64,000 nt of DNA from Caprella mutica (GCA_947561585.1 CANNZV010002460.1:33380-97379); one strand, 5' to 3'. Shown: positions 10,721 to 24,300, counted from the stretch's first letter. Translations and numbers: made by a program. Notes: a model not told the origin generated them from the sequence alone.

Positions 10721-11452
10721 GTTGTTTTATTGAGAAATAGTCCTTGTTAAGTCATATAGGTATACATTAGGTCTATTTCTGTTCCAATTGATATCATATT
10801 TTACCATTTTATAGTCATTTCTGCTCGTATATTCGCTACCAAACATCTGCAACATAGTTATAAACTTTACAAGAGTATATGCTGAAATTTATTTCTTTGC
10901 ATAATCTTTCTAAGAAACTATTTTGAGGGGAAACTAAAGTAATTTTAATATTTGATTCCATATTATAGTTTTAATGAGAAGTATTTTGGTTTTATTTTGT
11001 GTATCCATTACTAGTATGTTTTGATATTCTATTAATCAGGATTTTAAATTTTATGCAACATATACAAATTTAGTTTGTTTTTATTTTTAATGGGGTAGTA
11101 GGTAAATTCATAACTGCTATCTGTCGCATTGAAGTTATGATGACCCATGACTTACTTTATATACATATACTGTAGCTACATATGTATATTAATGCATATT
11201 AATATATAATTACTTAATATACATAACATAAAATGAAACAAAAATATTTTTAAACCTAGAACACGGAATCACGGACTATCTAAGTCATCATGTCATGTCA
11301 ATTTTCTGTCTATGTTTCAGATGTTTGGTAGCGAATATACGAACAGAAATGACCATAAAATGGTAAAATATGACATCAATTGGAACAGAAATAGACCTAA
11401 TGTATACCTAAATGACTTAACAAGGATTATTTCTCAATAAAACAACTCTGTT

Positions 11453-12142
11453 CCGGTAATTCATGGTCCGTTCCGGTAATTCATGTTCCGTTCCGGTAAT
11501 TCATGTTCCGTTCCGGTAATTCATGGTCCGTTCTGGTAATTCATGTTCCGTTCCGGTAATTCATGGTCCGTTCCGGTAATTCATGTTCTGTTCAAGTAAT
11601 TCATGTTCTGTTCCGGTAATTCATGGTCCGTTCCGGTAATTCATGTTCCGTTCCGGTAATTCATGTTCCGTTCCGGTAATTCATGTTCCGTTCCGGTAAT
11701 TCATGGTCCGTTCTGGTAATTCATGTTCCGTTCCGGTAATTCATGGTCCGTTCTGGTATTTCATGGTCCGTTCCGGTAATTCATGTTCTGTTCAAGTAAT
11801 TCATGTTCTGTTCCGGTAATTCATGTTCTGTTCCGGTAATTCATTTTCTGTTCCGGTAATTCATTTTCTGTTCCGGTAATTCATGGTCCGTTCCGGTAAT
11901 TCATGTTCCGTTCCGGTAATTCATGGTCCGTTCCGGTAATTCATGTACCGTTCCGGTAATTCATGTACCGTTCCGGTAATTCATGTACCGTTCCGGTAAT
12001 TCATGGTCCGTTCCGGTAATTTATGGTCCATTCCAGTAATTCATGTTCCGTTCCGGTAATTCATGTTCCGTTCCAGTAATTCATGTTCCGTTCCGGTAAT
12101 TCATGGTCTGTTCCGGTAATTCATGGTCCGTTCCGGTAATTG
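11453..12142 (-). repeat. 20-bp tandem repeat, right arm of the foldback element (~34 copies)
   Basis: Inverted copy of the left-arm unit. The number of units differs from the left arm (about 34 against 25), as expected when tandem arms expand and shrink independently. A variant gtaccg appears only here, in three adjacent units (11945-11990). Confidence 0.95.
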
Positions 12143-12150
12143 TATGAATC

Positions 12151-15100
12151 GCCAAGAAACAGAGTATGACTCTCTTGCCTCTATAAATTCACCAGCTAGA
12201 GAATATGACTCAATCTCATTTGATATGGAATTTCAGGGCTTTATGAATAAAAGACCACATGAGGAATCTCCTAGTCCTGAACAGTCCAAAAAAAAGGCTG
12301 GAAATGTAGGACACTTGGTTAGATCAATGCTAAATGCCCTGCATCATCATGAACTGCTAAATGAAACTCAACAAAGTGAGATTGAACTAAGCAGAATAAT
12401 AAGAACAAAGAAAGTCACTAATTATGAATCAGGGAAAGTTATAACTTTTGAATCAATCTTGAATAACAGAGATTTACCTAAAGATGAATATCATAAGCAT
12501 GTAATTATAGTGGAGCCTATAACAAATGAAGATGCTAGCATTTCTGTTGATAAGTTCTTCTCAAATGATCTATTTTTGGCTAGGGAGATAAATAAGTCCA
12601 TCCTGGGAAAGTGTTCCATTGAAAAAACTAGCAAGAATCTCGGGCGTAAATTCCTTGTAGTTCACTTACGAAAAGTCAATTTTGACCTCATGAATCAAAT
12701 TACCTCTCTCCAAAAACTAGGAAACTGGCAGATTAATTGTAGACTACCAGTCTCAGAACAATGTAGCAGAGGTGTAATTGGACCAATAGGTATAGATACA
12801 CCTGTAAATGAAGTAAGAGAGGAACTGCAGTCCAGTTACAATACTCTCATAGATGTAGAAAGAATCTACAAAGGCAGGGATAAAGTTCCAACCTTGAACC
12901 TTAAACTGATATTCAAAGACGATCTTCCCACAGAAGTCTGAATTTGTCATGAAATCTTTAAGGTAATGCCATTCATTGCAAAACCATGGCAATGTTATAG
13001 CTAAATGCCAAGGCTTTGGCCACAAGGCTTCAGAATGTAGATTTGCTGCAAGATGTGTAGCATGTGCAGGTTCTCACAATACCAGAGAATGTCCAGGAAA
13101 ATGAAATGTTTCTGGAAATACAGATGTGAAATGTGTGAACTGTAAGGGCAATCATACAGCCAACTATGGAGGCTGTCCAAATATAGTTAAAGCCAAAGCT
13201 GTGGAGAAAATTAGATCTATGAATAGAATGTCCTACAGAGATGCAGTTTCAACTGTAAACAATGATACAGTAGCTAAAGAGTCTGGAGCTGCCTCAGGTA
13301 ATCCAATATATAAAAGACCCTCAGTAATTCAAACAGTGACTATTGATACTGGTACGAAGGTATCAAAAGGATGTCAAACAGATCCTATTCCAGAGGAAGA
13401 TAGCAAAGTGTCTCCAGATCTCCTAACAAAAATAGCAACTCTAGTAGTTAAACTGATGAAACTAAAGGATATAGATGATCCCTCTGCTATAGTTGCTGTA
13501 GTGAACCAAGTGCTTGGAGTATCAGTTCATTCCATTGAAATAGATTCAGAAAGTATTCAGGACACAGACCAACTTTCTTCAGTCCATACTGTAGACTCTC
13601 ATAAGATGGAAAAACATAATGGAGGCATAAATGATCAGACATACCAGAGTTCAAACACATCCACTTATAACAGTGTACAGCCGTCAAATGATCAGACATA
13701 CCAGAGTTCAAACACATCCACTTGTAACAGTGTACAGCCGTCAAATGATCAGACATACCAGAGTTCAAACACATCCACTTGTAACAGTGTACAGCCGTCA
13801 AATGATCAGACATACCAGAGTTCAAACACATCCACTTGTAACAGTGTACAGCCGTCAAATGATCAGACATACCAGAGTTCAAACACATCCACTTATAACA
13901 GTGTACAGCCGTCAAATGATCAGACATACCAGAGTTCAAACACATCCACTTGTAACAGTGTACAGCCGTCAAATGATCAGACATACCAGAGTTCAAACAC
14001 ATCCACTTGTAACAGTGTACAGCCGTCAAATGATCAGACATACCAGAGTTCAAACACATCCACTTGTAACAGTGTACAGCCGTCAAATGATCAGACATAC
14101 CAGAGTTCAAACACATCCACTTGTAACAGTGTACAGCCGTCAAATGATCAGACATACCAGAGTTCAAACACATCCACTTATAACAGTGTACAGCCGTCAA
14201 ATGATCAGACATACCAGAGTTCAAACACATCCACTTGTAACAGTGTACAGCCGTCAAATGATCAGACATACCAGAGTTCAAACACACCCACTTGTAACAG
14301 TGTAAAACCGTCAAATGATCAGACATACCAGAGTTCAAACACATCCACTTGTAACAGTGTACAGCCGTCAAATGATCAGACATACCAGAGTTCAAACACA
14401 CCCACTTATAACAATGTACAGCCGTCAAATGATCAGACATACCAGAGTTCAAACACATCCACTTGTAACAGTGTACAGCCGTCAAATGATCAGACATACC
14501 AGAGTTCAAACACATCCACTTGTAACAGTGTACAGCCGTCAAATGATCAGACATACCAGAGTTCAAACACACCCACTTGTAACAGTGTAAAACCGTCAAA
14601 TGATCAGACATACCAGAGTTCAAACACATCCACTTGTAACAGTGTACAGCCGTCAAATGATCAGACATACCAGAGTTCAAACACACCCACTTATAACAAT
14701 GTACAGCCGTCAAATGATCAGACATACCAGAGTTCAAACACATCCACTTATAACAATGTACAGCTGTCAAATGATCAGACATACCAGAGTTCAAACACAT
14801 CCACTTATAACAGTGTACAGCCGTCAAATGATCAGACATACCAGAGTTCAAACACACCCACTTGTAACAGTGTACAGCTGTCAAATGATCAGACATACCA
14901 GAGTTCAAACACATCCACTTATAACAGTGTACAGCCGTCAAATGATCAGACATACCAGAGTTCAAACACATCCACTTGTAACAGTGTACAGCCGTCAAAT
15001 CATCAGACATACCAGAGTTCAAACACATCCACTTGTAACAGTGTACAGCTGTCAAATGATCAGACATACCAGAGTTCAAACACATCCACTTGTAACAGTG

Positions 15101-15945
15101 TACAGCCGTCAAATGATCAGACATACCAGAGTTCAAACACATCCACTTGTAACAGTGTACAGCCGTCAAATGATCAGACATACCAGAGTTCAAACACACC
15201 CACTTGTAACAGTGTAAAACCGTCAAATGATCAGACATACCAGAGTTCAAACACATCCACTTGTAACAGTGTACAGCCGTCAAATGATCAGACATACCAG
15301 AGTTCAAACACACCCACTTATAACAATGTACAGCCGTCAAATGATCAGACATACCAGAGTTCAAACACATCCACTTATAACAATGTACAGCTGTCAAATG
15401 ATCAGACATACCAGAGTTCAAACACATCCACTTATAACAGTGTACAGCCGTCAAATGATCAGACATACCAGAGTTCAAACACACCCACTTGTAACAGTGT
15501 ACAGCTGTCAAATGATCAGACATACCAGAGTTCAAACACATCCACTTATAACAGTGTACAGCCGTCAAATGATCAGACATACCAGAGTTCAAACACATCC
15601 ACTTGTAACAGTGTACAGCCGTCAAATGATCAGACATACCAGAGTTCAAACACATCCACTTGTAACAGTGTACAGCCGTCAAATGATCAGACATACCTGA
15701 GTTCAAACACATCCACTTGTAACAGTGTACAGCCGTCAAATGATCAGACATACCAGAGTTCAAACACATCCACTTGTAACAGTGTACAGCCGTGAAATGA
15801 TCAGGGACAAGAAATAAAAATAAAAGAGGAAAATAAAACCACAACAGACAATGATAATAGTGCTACTTTCTCAGATGGGCATACTTCTCTCAATAACAAC
15901 CAGAAAGAGAAAAATACAAGACAAAATAATGCAACAAATCAATGA
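12151..15945 (+). pseudogene. LINE B ORF1: CCHC gag-like protein with a large in-frame 57-bp repeat
   Basis: This is collinear with LINE A ORF1: acidic N-terminus, an FDMEFQGFMNKRP-type block, then zinc knuckles, then a variable C-terminus. Disruptions: the start is separated from its leader by the foldback element; TGA at 12939-12941; a frameshift with TAA at 13002-13004 inside the first knuckle; TGA at 13102-13104; TGA at 15793-15795 in the last 57-bp unit. The frame after the knuckles otherwise stays open from 13126 and, past the last stop, reaches TGA at 15943-15945, which overlaps ATG 15942 of ORF2. The 57-bp repeat adds about 720 residues that are absent from copy A. The ATG at 12123 lies inside the foldback arm and is not a natural start. 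Confidence 0.85.
13631..15795 (+). repeat. 57-bp minisatellite (~38 copies) coding a 19-residue repeat in ORF1
   Basis: The unit encodes NDQTYQSSNTSTCNSVQPS, with C/Y, S/P, S/N and P/L variants. Length 57 is divisible by 3, so the ORF1 frame stays open through every unit. A second plus frame (units starting MIRHTRVQTHP) and one minus frame are also open. The rare variant tgtaaaaccg occurs at 14301, 14586 and 15213, spaced 5 and 11 units apart, and the run of variants after 14586 is repeated after 15213. This indicates a block duplication of about 627 bp. Confidence 0.96.
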
Positions 15946-18900
15946 TTAATAGTTTCATCATAATATCATGGAACTGTCACAGTCTGTATACGAAGTTAAT
16001 GCAATTCAAAAAAATTTCTATACTAATAAACCTCACATAGCATGTCTATGTGAAACATGGTTAAAAAAAGATAGATTACCTAATTTGTTGGATATAGAGA
16101 ATTTTTTGTTTGTAGAGGAGTGAGAGCAGGTGGAGGAATCTGTATTCTTGTACACAGTGAATTATGCGTAAGTGAAATAAATTTTGTTAATTTTGTAAAT
16201 AGTAATTTGTAAATACAGGCTGTGACAGTTCATGCAGACCAAAATAGTGTAGACATCATGAATTTATATAACCCCAAAAAGGACATTTCTGTCCAAGAAT
16301 TTGAACATTATTTTGGACAGTTAGGTAGTAATAGAATTATCATTGGAGATTTCAATGCACATGGTGAACTGTGGAGTACAAATAGCATTGAGAATACCAC
16401 AGGGGAAAATTTGAACAATATTTTAATTAATGATTGTGATCTTTGTCTTTTAACCCCTATTGATTTTCCCACATATTATCATGTTGCTAATCGCAGGTTC
16501 TCCACTCTTGATCTCTGTTTAGTTTCAGGTACTTTTGTTCCAGCCTCAACCATTTCTCTAATGGAAGATTTGAGGAGTGATCATTGTCCCATTAGTGTAA
16601 ATATTCACTTCAAACCAAGTATCACCCCACATAAAAGGCAAAAAAGATGGATTTTGGAGAAGATAAGAGTTGGGAAAAGTGGTGTAGATCTTTACCTGAT
16701 AAGGAAGATGATGAGTTATCTTTGAGTCAATCTTACAATACTTTTCTAAACAATGTAACCACAACCAGTTGTAAAAGTTTCAAAACAACTAAAGAAATTG
16801 TAAAGCCTAAATTTTCCAAATGCTGGTGGAATGATGAATGTGAAAAGGCTGTGAAAACAAGGAGACACAGGAAGAATATCTTCCATAAACATCCAACTGT
16901 AGCAAATCTCATTGAGTTGCGTAAAATAGAAGCTAAAGTCAAGAGAGTAGTTAAAAAGTCTATAAAAGAGTCTCTCATAAAATTTACAAGTAGCCTGACA
17001 TAAGATTCTCCAAATAGTTTAATGTGGAGATATATTGGTAAAGTAAACAATAGATCAAAGTACACTAGTGCTCAACCTATTATCTTCAGAAGTGAAATTA
17101 CTACAGACTCTAAAAAGAAGGCAAATATTATAGCAAATCACTGTCACTCAATATTTAATTCTGAATCTCCTTCATTGCATAACAATTTTCTTTTGCAGGT
17201 ATCTTTGGCTATTGTAGATGACACAGAATTAGACTAAAATGGTAAATTCAGTATGAATGAACTAAATGATGCAATCCAGTCATTAAAAGACACAACTCCT
17301 GGTCACGATTCCTTGCATAATAAAATGATGAGGAGGTTACCCTCTGAATATGTTAATTGGCTACTTGAAATGGTTAATAGGAGTTTTACATTATCAGAGG
17401 TCCTTGACGACTGGAAAAAGCAGTAATTTTACCTATTATCAAAGCTCAAAAAACCCCTTCTGAAGCTTCTTCCAATAGGCCAATCTCCTTATTACCATGC
17501 TTCTGTAAACTAATAGAAAGTCTTGTCTGCAAGAGATTGAATTTTGTCCTGGAACAAAAAGATGCTTTCAGTAACACTCAAAGTGGTTTCAGAAAGCGTC
17601 TGTGTACAATAGACCAGATAGCCAGACTAGAAAACAACATTAGGGAAACGCTCTATGACAGCAAAATTTGTATTGCCCTATTTATTGACTTGAGTCATGC
17701 ATATGACAATATTTGGCATCTAGGTTTGTTGTCTGAACTTCTAAGATTGGGAATTAAGGGAAGGTTACTAAATTGGATTCAGGAATTCTTGTCAGATAGG
17801 AAGTTCAGAGTCTATTTTGAGGGAGAATTTTCAGACGAATATAAGATGTCATCTGGAGTACCGCAAGGCTCCATTTTGGCACCAACACTGTTCAATGTAA
17901 TGATGTCTAGCATTGCAAAGGATGATAACACACACCTAGCAGAATATGCTGATGACATAGTTCTTTTTTCTTCTGATTCGGATATAGATAAAATTACAAT
18001 ATCTATCCAATCCCACTTAAATAAACTGAAGTTCTGGTTTGACAAATGGGGATTTGCTCTGAATCCTTCAAAAACCAAAGCAATGATATTCACTCTAAAA
18101 TCTGTTACTGGTCCAATAATAAAAATAGAACATCATCCTATTGAATTTGTGTCTCAATTTAAATACTTGGGTATTATCTTAGATAAACCAAGACTCACTT
18201 GGAGTCCACATTTGAAATACATTGCAAATAAAAGTTTATCCAAAATGAGCATTCTGAAATATATCTCCAATCATAAGTGGGGGCCGATCGAGAAATACTT
18301 CTTAGATTATATAAGACACTTATCCGAATATTTTTGATTACGGCTCAGTTTTTTATATGACAGCATCTAAGACTAATCTAGAAAAATAGAATAAAATACA
18401 GAATTGTTGTTTGAGATTGGCAATTGGAGCCAGAAAAACCTCCCCAATTACATCTATAGAGGTAGAAAGCAATGTTTCACCACTCAACTTACATAGAAAA
18501 CAAATTCTCTTAAAAAACTATTTCAGAATATCGGAACTGCCCAAAACATTACCTGTGACCAATGATCTTTTTAACCCTATCAGCAGATCATATCAGAAAG
18601 CCTGGTCTTCAACAATTAGATTAGCACCCATGATAGTTAGGAGCATGCAACTCCTTATGGAACTGCAATTTCCAGCTCCCCAGCCTGAATTCACGGTCCT
18701 AATATCACCTGTCCCTCCGTGGATAAATCTTCTTTTTTTTATTAAACCAGTAGCTACTTGATGCTGTTGTTAGTAAAAGAAATATTTCAAATCAATTAAT
18801 TTTGTCACTGTTCAAAGACCTGCAAATGAATGAATATAAAGATTATATTGAAATATATACTGATGGGTCTGTGATCTGGGAAGCTGAGAATTCCACATCT

Positions 18901-19745
18901 GCTGCATTGATAGTTTGTACCTCTGAACATTATAAATAGGAAGGTTGGAAACTCAATCCAACAATATCAATCATTGGGGCAGAACTATTTGCAATATATA
19001 AGGCTTTAGAATACCTTCTTCTCAATGTACATCATGCTAACAAAGGAGTGGTAATTTACTCAGATTCCCAGTCAGGCTTGTACTTAATTCTCAAACAAAC
19101 ACCAAAGACTCGCTTGAATCTTGTGTTCAGTATACAGAATATTTTGCTTGAACTAAATTTCAGATATCGTGTAGTAATCCAATTTATCCCAGGTCACTCG
19201 GGTATTGTTGGGAATGAATTGGCAGATGAGTCTGCAAAGGCAGCTCATAGACTCTCTTTCATCACAGAATCTCCCATTTGTAAGAAGGAGAAGAGTAGAC
19301 TATCTCAGGGGAGACTGCTAGGTGCCTGGCAGGAATGGTGGTATGACCAAATATTAATAACAGATAAAGGTAAGCACATTCAAAAGATAAAAGCTGATGT
19401 CTCTTTCTGGTCAAGGTCTTCCCATCCTGTTAGATCCATCGAAACAGCTCTTGCCAAATTCAGAATTGGTCACATTGGTTTGAACTATCACCTTAGTAGA
19501 TTTGGAATGAGGGATTGTAGCCTTTGTGATTGTGGATTAGAAGAAACTATTGATCATTTCTTAGTCACGTGTCCTAATTATTCTAATATAAGGACTGACC
19601 TTTATTTTAATATGAGTGAATTAAATGTTCCCATGACTATCAAAAACTTATTAGGAGGTGGTAATTTGACACCTCAACTCAGAAAAAAATATTGTCCAAT
19701 ATAGCCCAATTTCTTCTAAAGACAAATAGACTAAAAGATTTATAA
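15942..19745 (+). pseudogene. LINE B ORF2: endonuclease-RT-RNase H, multiply broken
   Basis: This is collinear with LINE A ORF2 over its whole length. A frameshift lies near 16020, then an in-frame TAA near 16209. The longest open pieces are 16222-16725 (endonuclease, GDFNAH and SDH present), 16647-17003, 17022-17237, 17537-18337 (RT, with FIDLSHAYDNIW, GVPQGS and YADD near 17944), 18411-18761 and 19048-19704 (RNase H, PGHSG, C-terminal CXC...H...C). The last codons match those of A, ending at TAA 19743-19745. At least eight disruptions make it a dead copy. It is useful for dating A's TGA, since it keeps TGG at that codon. Confidence 0.88.
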
Positions 19746-20382
19746 CTGATGCAACTTTTAACAATCTACATGTATATATGTGTTTCTTCTTCTAGCCAAC
19801 TACTAAAGTCCTCTACCTTGGATAGGGAGTAATTTCATCACCCCAATAATTAATACTAACTCAACTAAATTAACCACTAAATGCATATCAAATTTTAGTA
19901 AAATTCTCCAATAGTAAAATAATTAAATGTTGAGGTCCCTTTAGTATGACTGTCCACCAAAGTAGTGGGTGCATGAATTGGTGGATTGAATATAAGATGT
20001 AAATTATCACCTAGAGTTCCCTTGTCCAGTAATTGAAGTACCAGTCTTGATCTCTCTTGAGGCGCCTTGTGGTTGTCCAGGCGAAGCGATGGCAATCGGG
20101 TCACAACCAGGTCTTCCTGTTCCAGCCTCCGCATTTTACATTTTTATAGGTTGAAAACAATTAATAGGGTAGTTAATTTACTAATCATTCACTAAAAGGG
20201 AAAATATTTAAAGCATCAGTAATTAAATCTAGGTTGAATAGCCGTATAAAAAGAAACATATAAATATATATGAATTGTTGTTAAACTCTGCTTTTATTTT
20301 TCAGAAAACTGAACCGCACAGACTTGAGGTACATGGTCCCTGTTAGGACCGATATCCTCATAAAACTGAAGAAAGAAGAAGA
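19746..20382 (+). other. 3' UTR and tail of LINE B
   Basis: The non-coding 3' end resembles LINE A: a gcgccttgtgg/ccaggcgaagcgatggca block near 20060-20095, then tttatttttcag (AG at 20303-20304), then cctcataaaactg and the AAG-rich tail. Confidence 0.75.
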
Positions 20383-20390
20383 AGGCGAAA

Positions 20391-20714
20391 GGGGAGTTTG
20401 GATTTAAAGGAAGACGGATGTGCGCAGCTCGTGACTTATCGTGAGATACCTATGCCTAAGACTAATTTATATTTGGTTTGTATATATTTTCCAAGCTATG
20501 TACCAAATGTTCTCCATATAAACGATTGGCAACTTGAACTTCAAGTAGGCCTACCTAGATAGGCAACTATTTCTTTTACCTAGAAATAGGTATTAGGGTA
20601 GCCTTTATAGTTTTTCTTTTCTTTAACATACCTATTAAGGTATTGTTTCTCTCTGTTTAGTTTAGTTTCTTTTCTCCTCTTAGGTAGTTTATAGCTAAAT
20701 AGAAATATTTAATC
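20391..20714 (+). promoter_or_regulatory. 5' leader of LINE C
   Basis: It begins with a ggaagacggatgtgc block similar to LINE A (ggaggacggacgtgc). A strong acceptor-like ttttctcctcttag lies near 20670-20683, shortly before the ORF1 ATG at 20715. A matching donor is not obvious here. Probably holds the internal promoter, by family knowledge only. Confidence 0.4.
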
Positions 20715-20910
20715 ATGGAAGGAGGGGATCATAATGAATCCATTCCCCCTGACAAAAATGAATCTATATCAGGATTCTCTGATATACTTTTTGCAGAAGA
20801 ATGTTCTCCAGGATTAGATAGTCAGGACAGAGATTTCTATGCTTTATCTCCTTGGCCTGCTACTATAGATATTCCTTCCCATTTGATTATAGGTAAATCA
20901 GTGAATAAAC

Positions 20911-21366
20911 TGTGACGTTATCAGTTTACTTCCTTATAACGTTTCATTGTATGGGCTCCGTGTGATAGGATCCTACTCTGTCTAGTATTTTCAGATTCCT
21001 TTCTCTTTATATATCTCTTTCTACTAAATACTCATGGTACCATGCCCTAGAACCACCTTGCCAATATGGTTCCGACCTCAGGCCTCTGGTCCAAGCTTAA
21101 CTGTATTTAGGGTAATAATGGTAATGTAATTAACACTTAATGAGAATATATTCATTAGTCAAGCAAGGGTTATTACAAAGAGCATCTCCACTAGAACGCT
21201 TACAAGTTAATGTCTCAATAACTAAGACTGGAGATAAGGTGTGTAGCTCACGAGAGCAGATCGGTAACTCGATGTCTACCTACGAACTAACTCTTTCATT
21301 CTACAAAGCTTACATTTATAGTGACATACTAATGACGTACTAACTATATCAAATCATTACATCACA
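20911..21366 (-). repeat. Putative 3' LTR of the insertion in LINE C
   Basis: Bounded by the aaac duplication on the left and the polypurine-like tract (minus strand) on the right. Ends are TG...CA on both strands. Only the last 91 bp are matched at the other end of the insertion. Confidence 0.5.
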
Positions 21367-24300
21367 TATCTCCCCCTTCCATTTAAATTGAAAATGATTT
21401 TTAAAATATTTATTTCAAAACTTCATTTTCAATTAAACAATTATTCTAAAATTTAAAAACATAAATCCCATTTTAATCAATCCTATAATTCAAAACATTA
21501 AAACTCAAATTGAAAAATTCTAAAATTCAAATTGAACAATCATAAACATCAAACCTATAACTGCAAGAATTTTAAACATTTATTAATGGTTTAATTCTAT
21601 TTCAAATAATTCCTTTCTTCCCCTCTTTTTATTTCTGAATGTCGATATTAAATAGAGTCTTCAGAAATCCAAAAAAGAAAATATACTATGTATATAAAAT
21701 ATTTCAAACTTACATGTAAGATCAAAAATAGTATGAATACACATCAAAACTGAACTTAACATATTGTGACATTCTTGCTTTAAATCATCAAAAAATTATT
21801 TCAATTTAACTTGTAAAATTTAATTTGATCCAAACAAACATTCAATTCATTTTTTTTATTTTACGTTAGCTTTAATAAAATTATTTTACTTTCCAAACTA
21901 ATATTAAATGTCACACTAAAATTAAACAATGTTCCTTAATTATTCATAGATTAAAATTTTTGACGTTTTCTGACATGATTATAAATTTGTTTAAAAAATT
22001 ATTTTTAATAAACATATTACATCATAAACATTATATGAAATTCCTTAATTTCATTCAAATTCTGAGTCGTTTTATTTTAAAAGCAATTATAATTTCATAG
22101 ATACTCAATATAATTATCAAAATTGGTTCACTGACCTCTCTAAAATATTCTAAAAATTAACATTGATTAACAATCGTGCAATTAAAATTAACATCCTTCC
22201 GTTAAAAAATAGAATTTCTATTTTTTAATTATTTTATTGAATAAAATTTACTATTAAATTCTTTCTTCAGAAAAATTTAAAGTTCGTTTAATATTTTACT
22301 GCAAATTAGTTATAAATATAACCTTTTCATTTATGTATATTAATTTAAAGATAGTTCATTCCTGCAAATTCCTAATTTATTCTGACTCTAAAATTTTCTA
22401 ATCATCAAAATCTAATTAGTATTTCAAAATGAAAAAATATTTATTTCTAAATATTCACAAATATTCACAGTATGAATATTAATTCATCTGTATTCAATTC
22501 ATATGCTCACCTAATAGACCGCATACTTCTATTAAGTGAACATGCTGAGTCATCAATTAATATAATAATTAAATGCTGCGTCTGTTCTTTCTGTTATGAT
22601 TCAGTGATTTAATCTGCTGATCATTAAAAAGCTATAAAAGTTCTTGATAACTTTCATGTGGTTGTGTGGATTTGTGGTTCTTTTTGTTTCTTGACTCCTT
22701 CGATGTGGTAAGTGTCCTTCCTAGCGTTACGTGCATGACTTGATCAACAACTGTTGTATCTTCGTTCTCCATCTTTCTCCAACACTGTAATGGTTCCTCT
22801 GCTGTCCGTTCTTCTTTCTTCGTTTTTTGAATTCTGTAAACAGAGAAAATATTAGCATTTGTGGCCCCTGCATCATAAATATTTTGTATTATAGTTTATT
22901 AATCACCCATTGTGATTACTTATTTTCAAATTCACTCTTCAGTATTAATTTCATTTTCTTTGCGAATTCATAATATTAAAATCATAAATATTTTAAATAT
23001 AGACGTAAGTTAATTTATAAACTCATCATTTTTCCTGATTAATCTCTCATTAATATTGCTGATCGTTGCAATACTCTATTATCCTATAAACTGAATAAAA
23101 CATCTATCACTCTTTTGCATTGTGATATTATTTTATTCCACACACATTTCCTTTCGTGTATCCGTGTCTGCTTTTATTTTTTATGCTGACCCATTCTTAC
23201 TTCTCACATTCATGTTCTTACACCGTGATACTTACTTGGATCACCAGATGTCTATTTATTAACTGACTCAGACATTTTGAACTGTCAACAATGTCTGCTG
23301 TCTGAAAATTCCTAGATTACAACTGCTTTTTCGCAAGATAAATTAATACATAATGGCATTTTATCCGTCACTAGCAACATTTAATCTTTTGAAATAGCAA
23401 TCTATACTATGCTACCCACTGGTACAGTAGATAGACTGACTTTACTAATCACATGCATTCGTAGCTTCTTTAATCGCACCTTTGAGTTATTGTTATTAAC
23501 CCTTAACTCATATCACACTGGTTACTCATAACATTCTTTAAATAACTTGTTCGACCTTTTATCGAACCTCATTAATTCACTTTACGGTTTCACATACCGC
23601 TATAACTCATTTGAGAAAATCAAACTTTCTCTGAATCTGTGGTTTCAGCTTTTCCACGAACTACACATTACGGTATCATTCTACCGAAAACTTTCCTGAG
23701 AAAATCAAACTTTCTCCATGGTTTCAGTTTACCACTAACTACTATACGGTTTTCAGCTTTACCGAAAACTTACCTGAGAAAAATTAACTTTCTCCATGGT
23801 TTCAGTTTACCACTAACTCCTATACGGTTTCAGCTTACCGAAAATTTCATTTAACCCTAATTTTAACGTGACATGCACGGAGTATCACAAATAACCACCG
23901 ACTAATCATTCAGTTAAACATTTTACTTTTTTTCTTTCTCCCGTCTCCTTTATACCTACTTACTGGTTTCTTTCCAAATTGAGTCAAACTGACAATTTCC
24001 ATATTCTTATTTAACTCATACTTAATTACACTAAATTTGTCTCCTAACAACACATTTAAACTTCAAGAACTCTCTCTCTCTCTCCCCTTTCTTTTTGAAT
24101 AACAAAAGATTAGTGATTATCATATATTATTTTTTCATAAAAAAAAATCGCCACATATCCTACTTTACCTATGACTTATTTTATCAATCGTTTGGAAAAA
24201 AAATTTACACTGATTATAATCTACTAATAAGATAATCGTCTGCACTGGGAAAATTAATAATTTAATAATATCAAAAAATAATGGATGACTTATCTTTTTT

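Larger units (their letters stand above)
10216..12150. mobile_element. Foldback (FB)-like element with arms of 20-bp tandem repeats
   Basis: The left arm (10216-10849) has about 25 copies of a 20-bp unit (core gaattaccggaacgga) plus about 130 bp of unique sequence. The right arm (11318-12150) is its inverted partner with about 34 copies (core tccgttccggtaattc). A 468-bp AT-rich spacer separates them and holds no ORF. The ends share catacaattaccgg / ccggtaattgtatg. The 10-bp word gccaagaaac stands on both sides (10206-10215 and 12151-12160), which fits a target duplication close to the 9 bp known for Drosophila FB elements. Long terminal inverted repeats built from short tandem units are the hallmark of FB elements. 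It carries no transposase, so it would need one in trans. Confidence 0.8.
9960..20382 (+). mobile_element. LINE copy B, I-group, decayed, with nested insertions
   Basis: This is a second copy close to A in both ORFs. The order is 5' leader, foldback insertion, ORF1, ORF2, 3' UTR, then a tail of gaagaaagaagaagaag at about 20369-20385. Both ORFs contain many stops and frameshifts, so it is much older than A. The 5' edge is uncertain; I used the acceptor-like AG at 9958-9959. The 3' edge is set by the first copy of the 8-bp target duplication of copy C (20383-20390). Confidence 0.85.

Noticed and set aside
12123..12150. ATG 12123 as the ORF1 start of LINE B
   Set aside because: It lies inside the foldback arm, where the unit tcatggtccg supplies ATG by chance. 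The natural start must be upstream of the insertion.
13631..15700. Plus-strand ORFs of MIRHTRVQTHPLVTVYSRQ repeats
   Set aside because: Second-frame reading of the same minisatellite, interrupted wherever the unit variant tgtaaaaccg occurs.
13487..15844. 785-codon minus-strand ORF of CYKWMCLNSGMSDHLTAVH-type repeats
   Set aside because: It is the reverse reading of the 57-bp ORF1 repeat. It is open only because 57 is divisible by 3 and the unit happens to lack stops in that frame.
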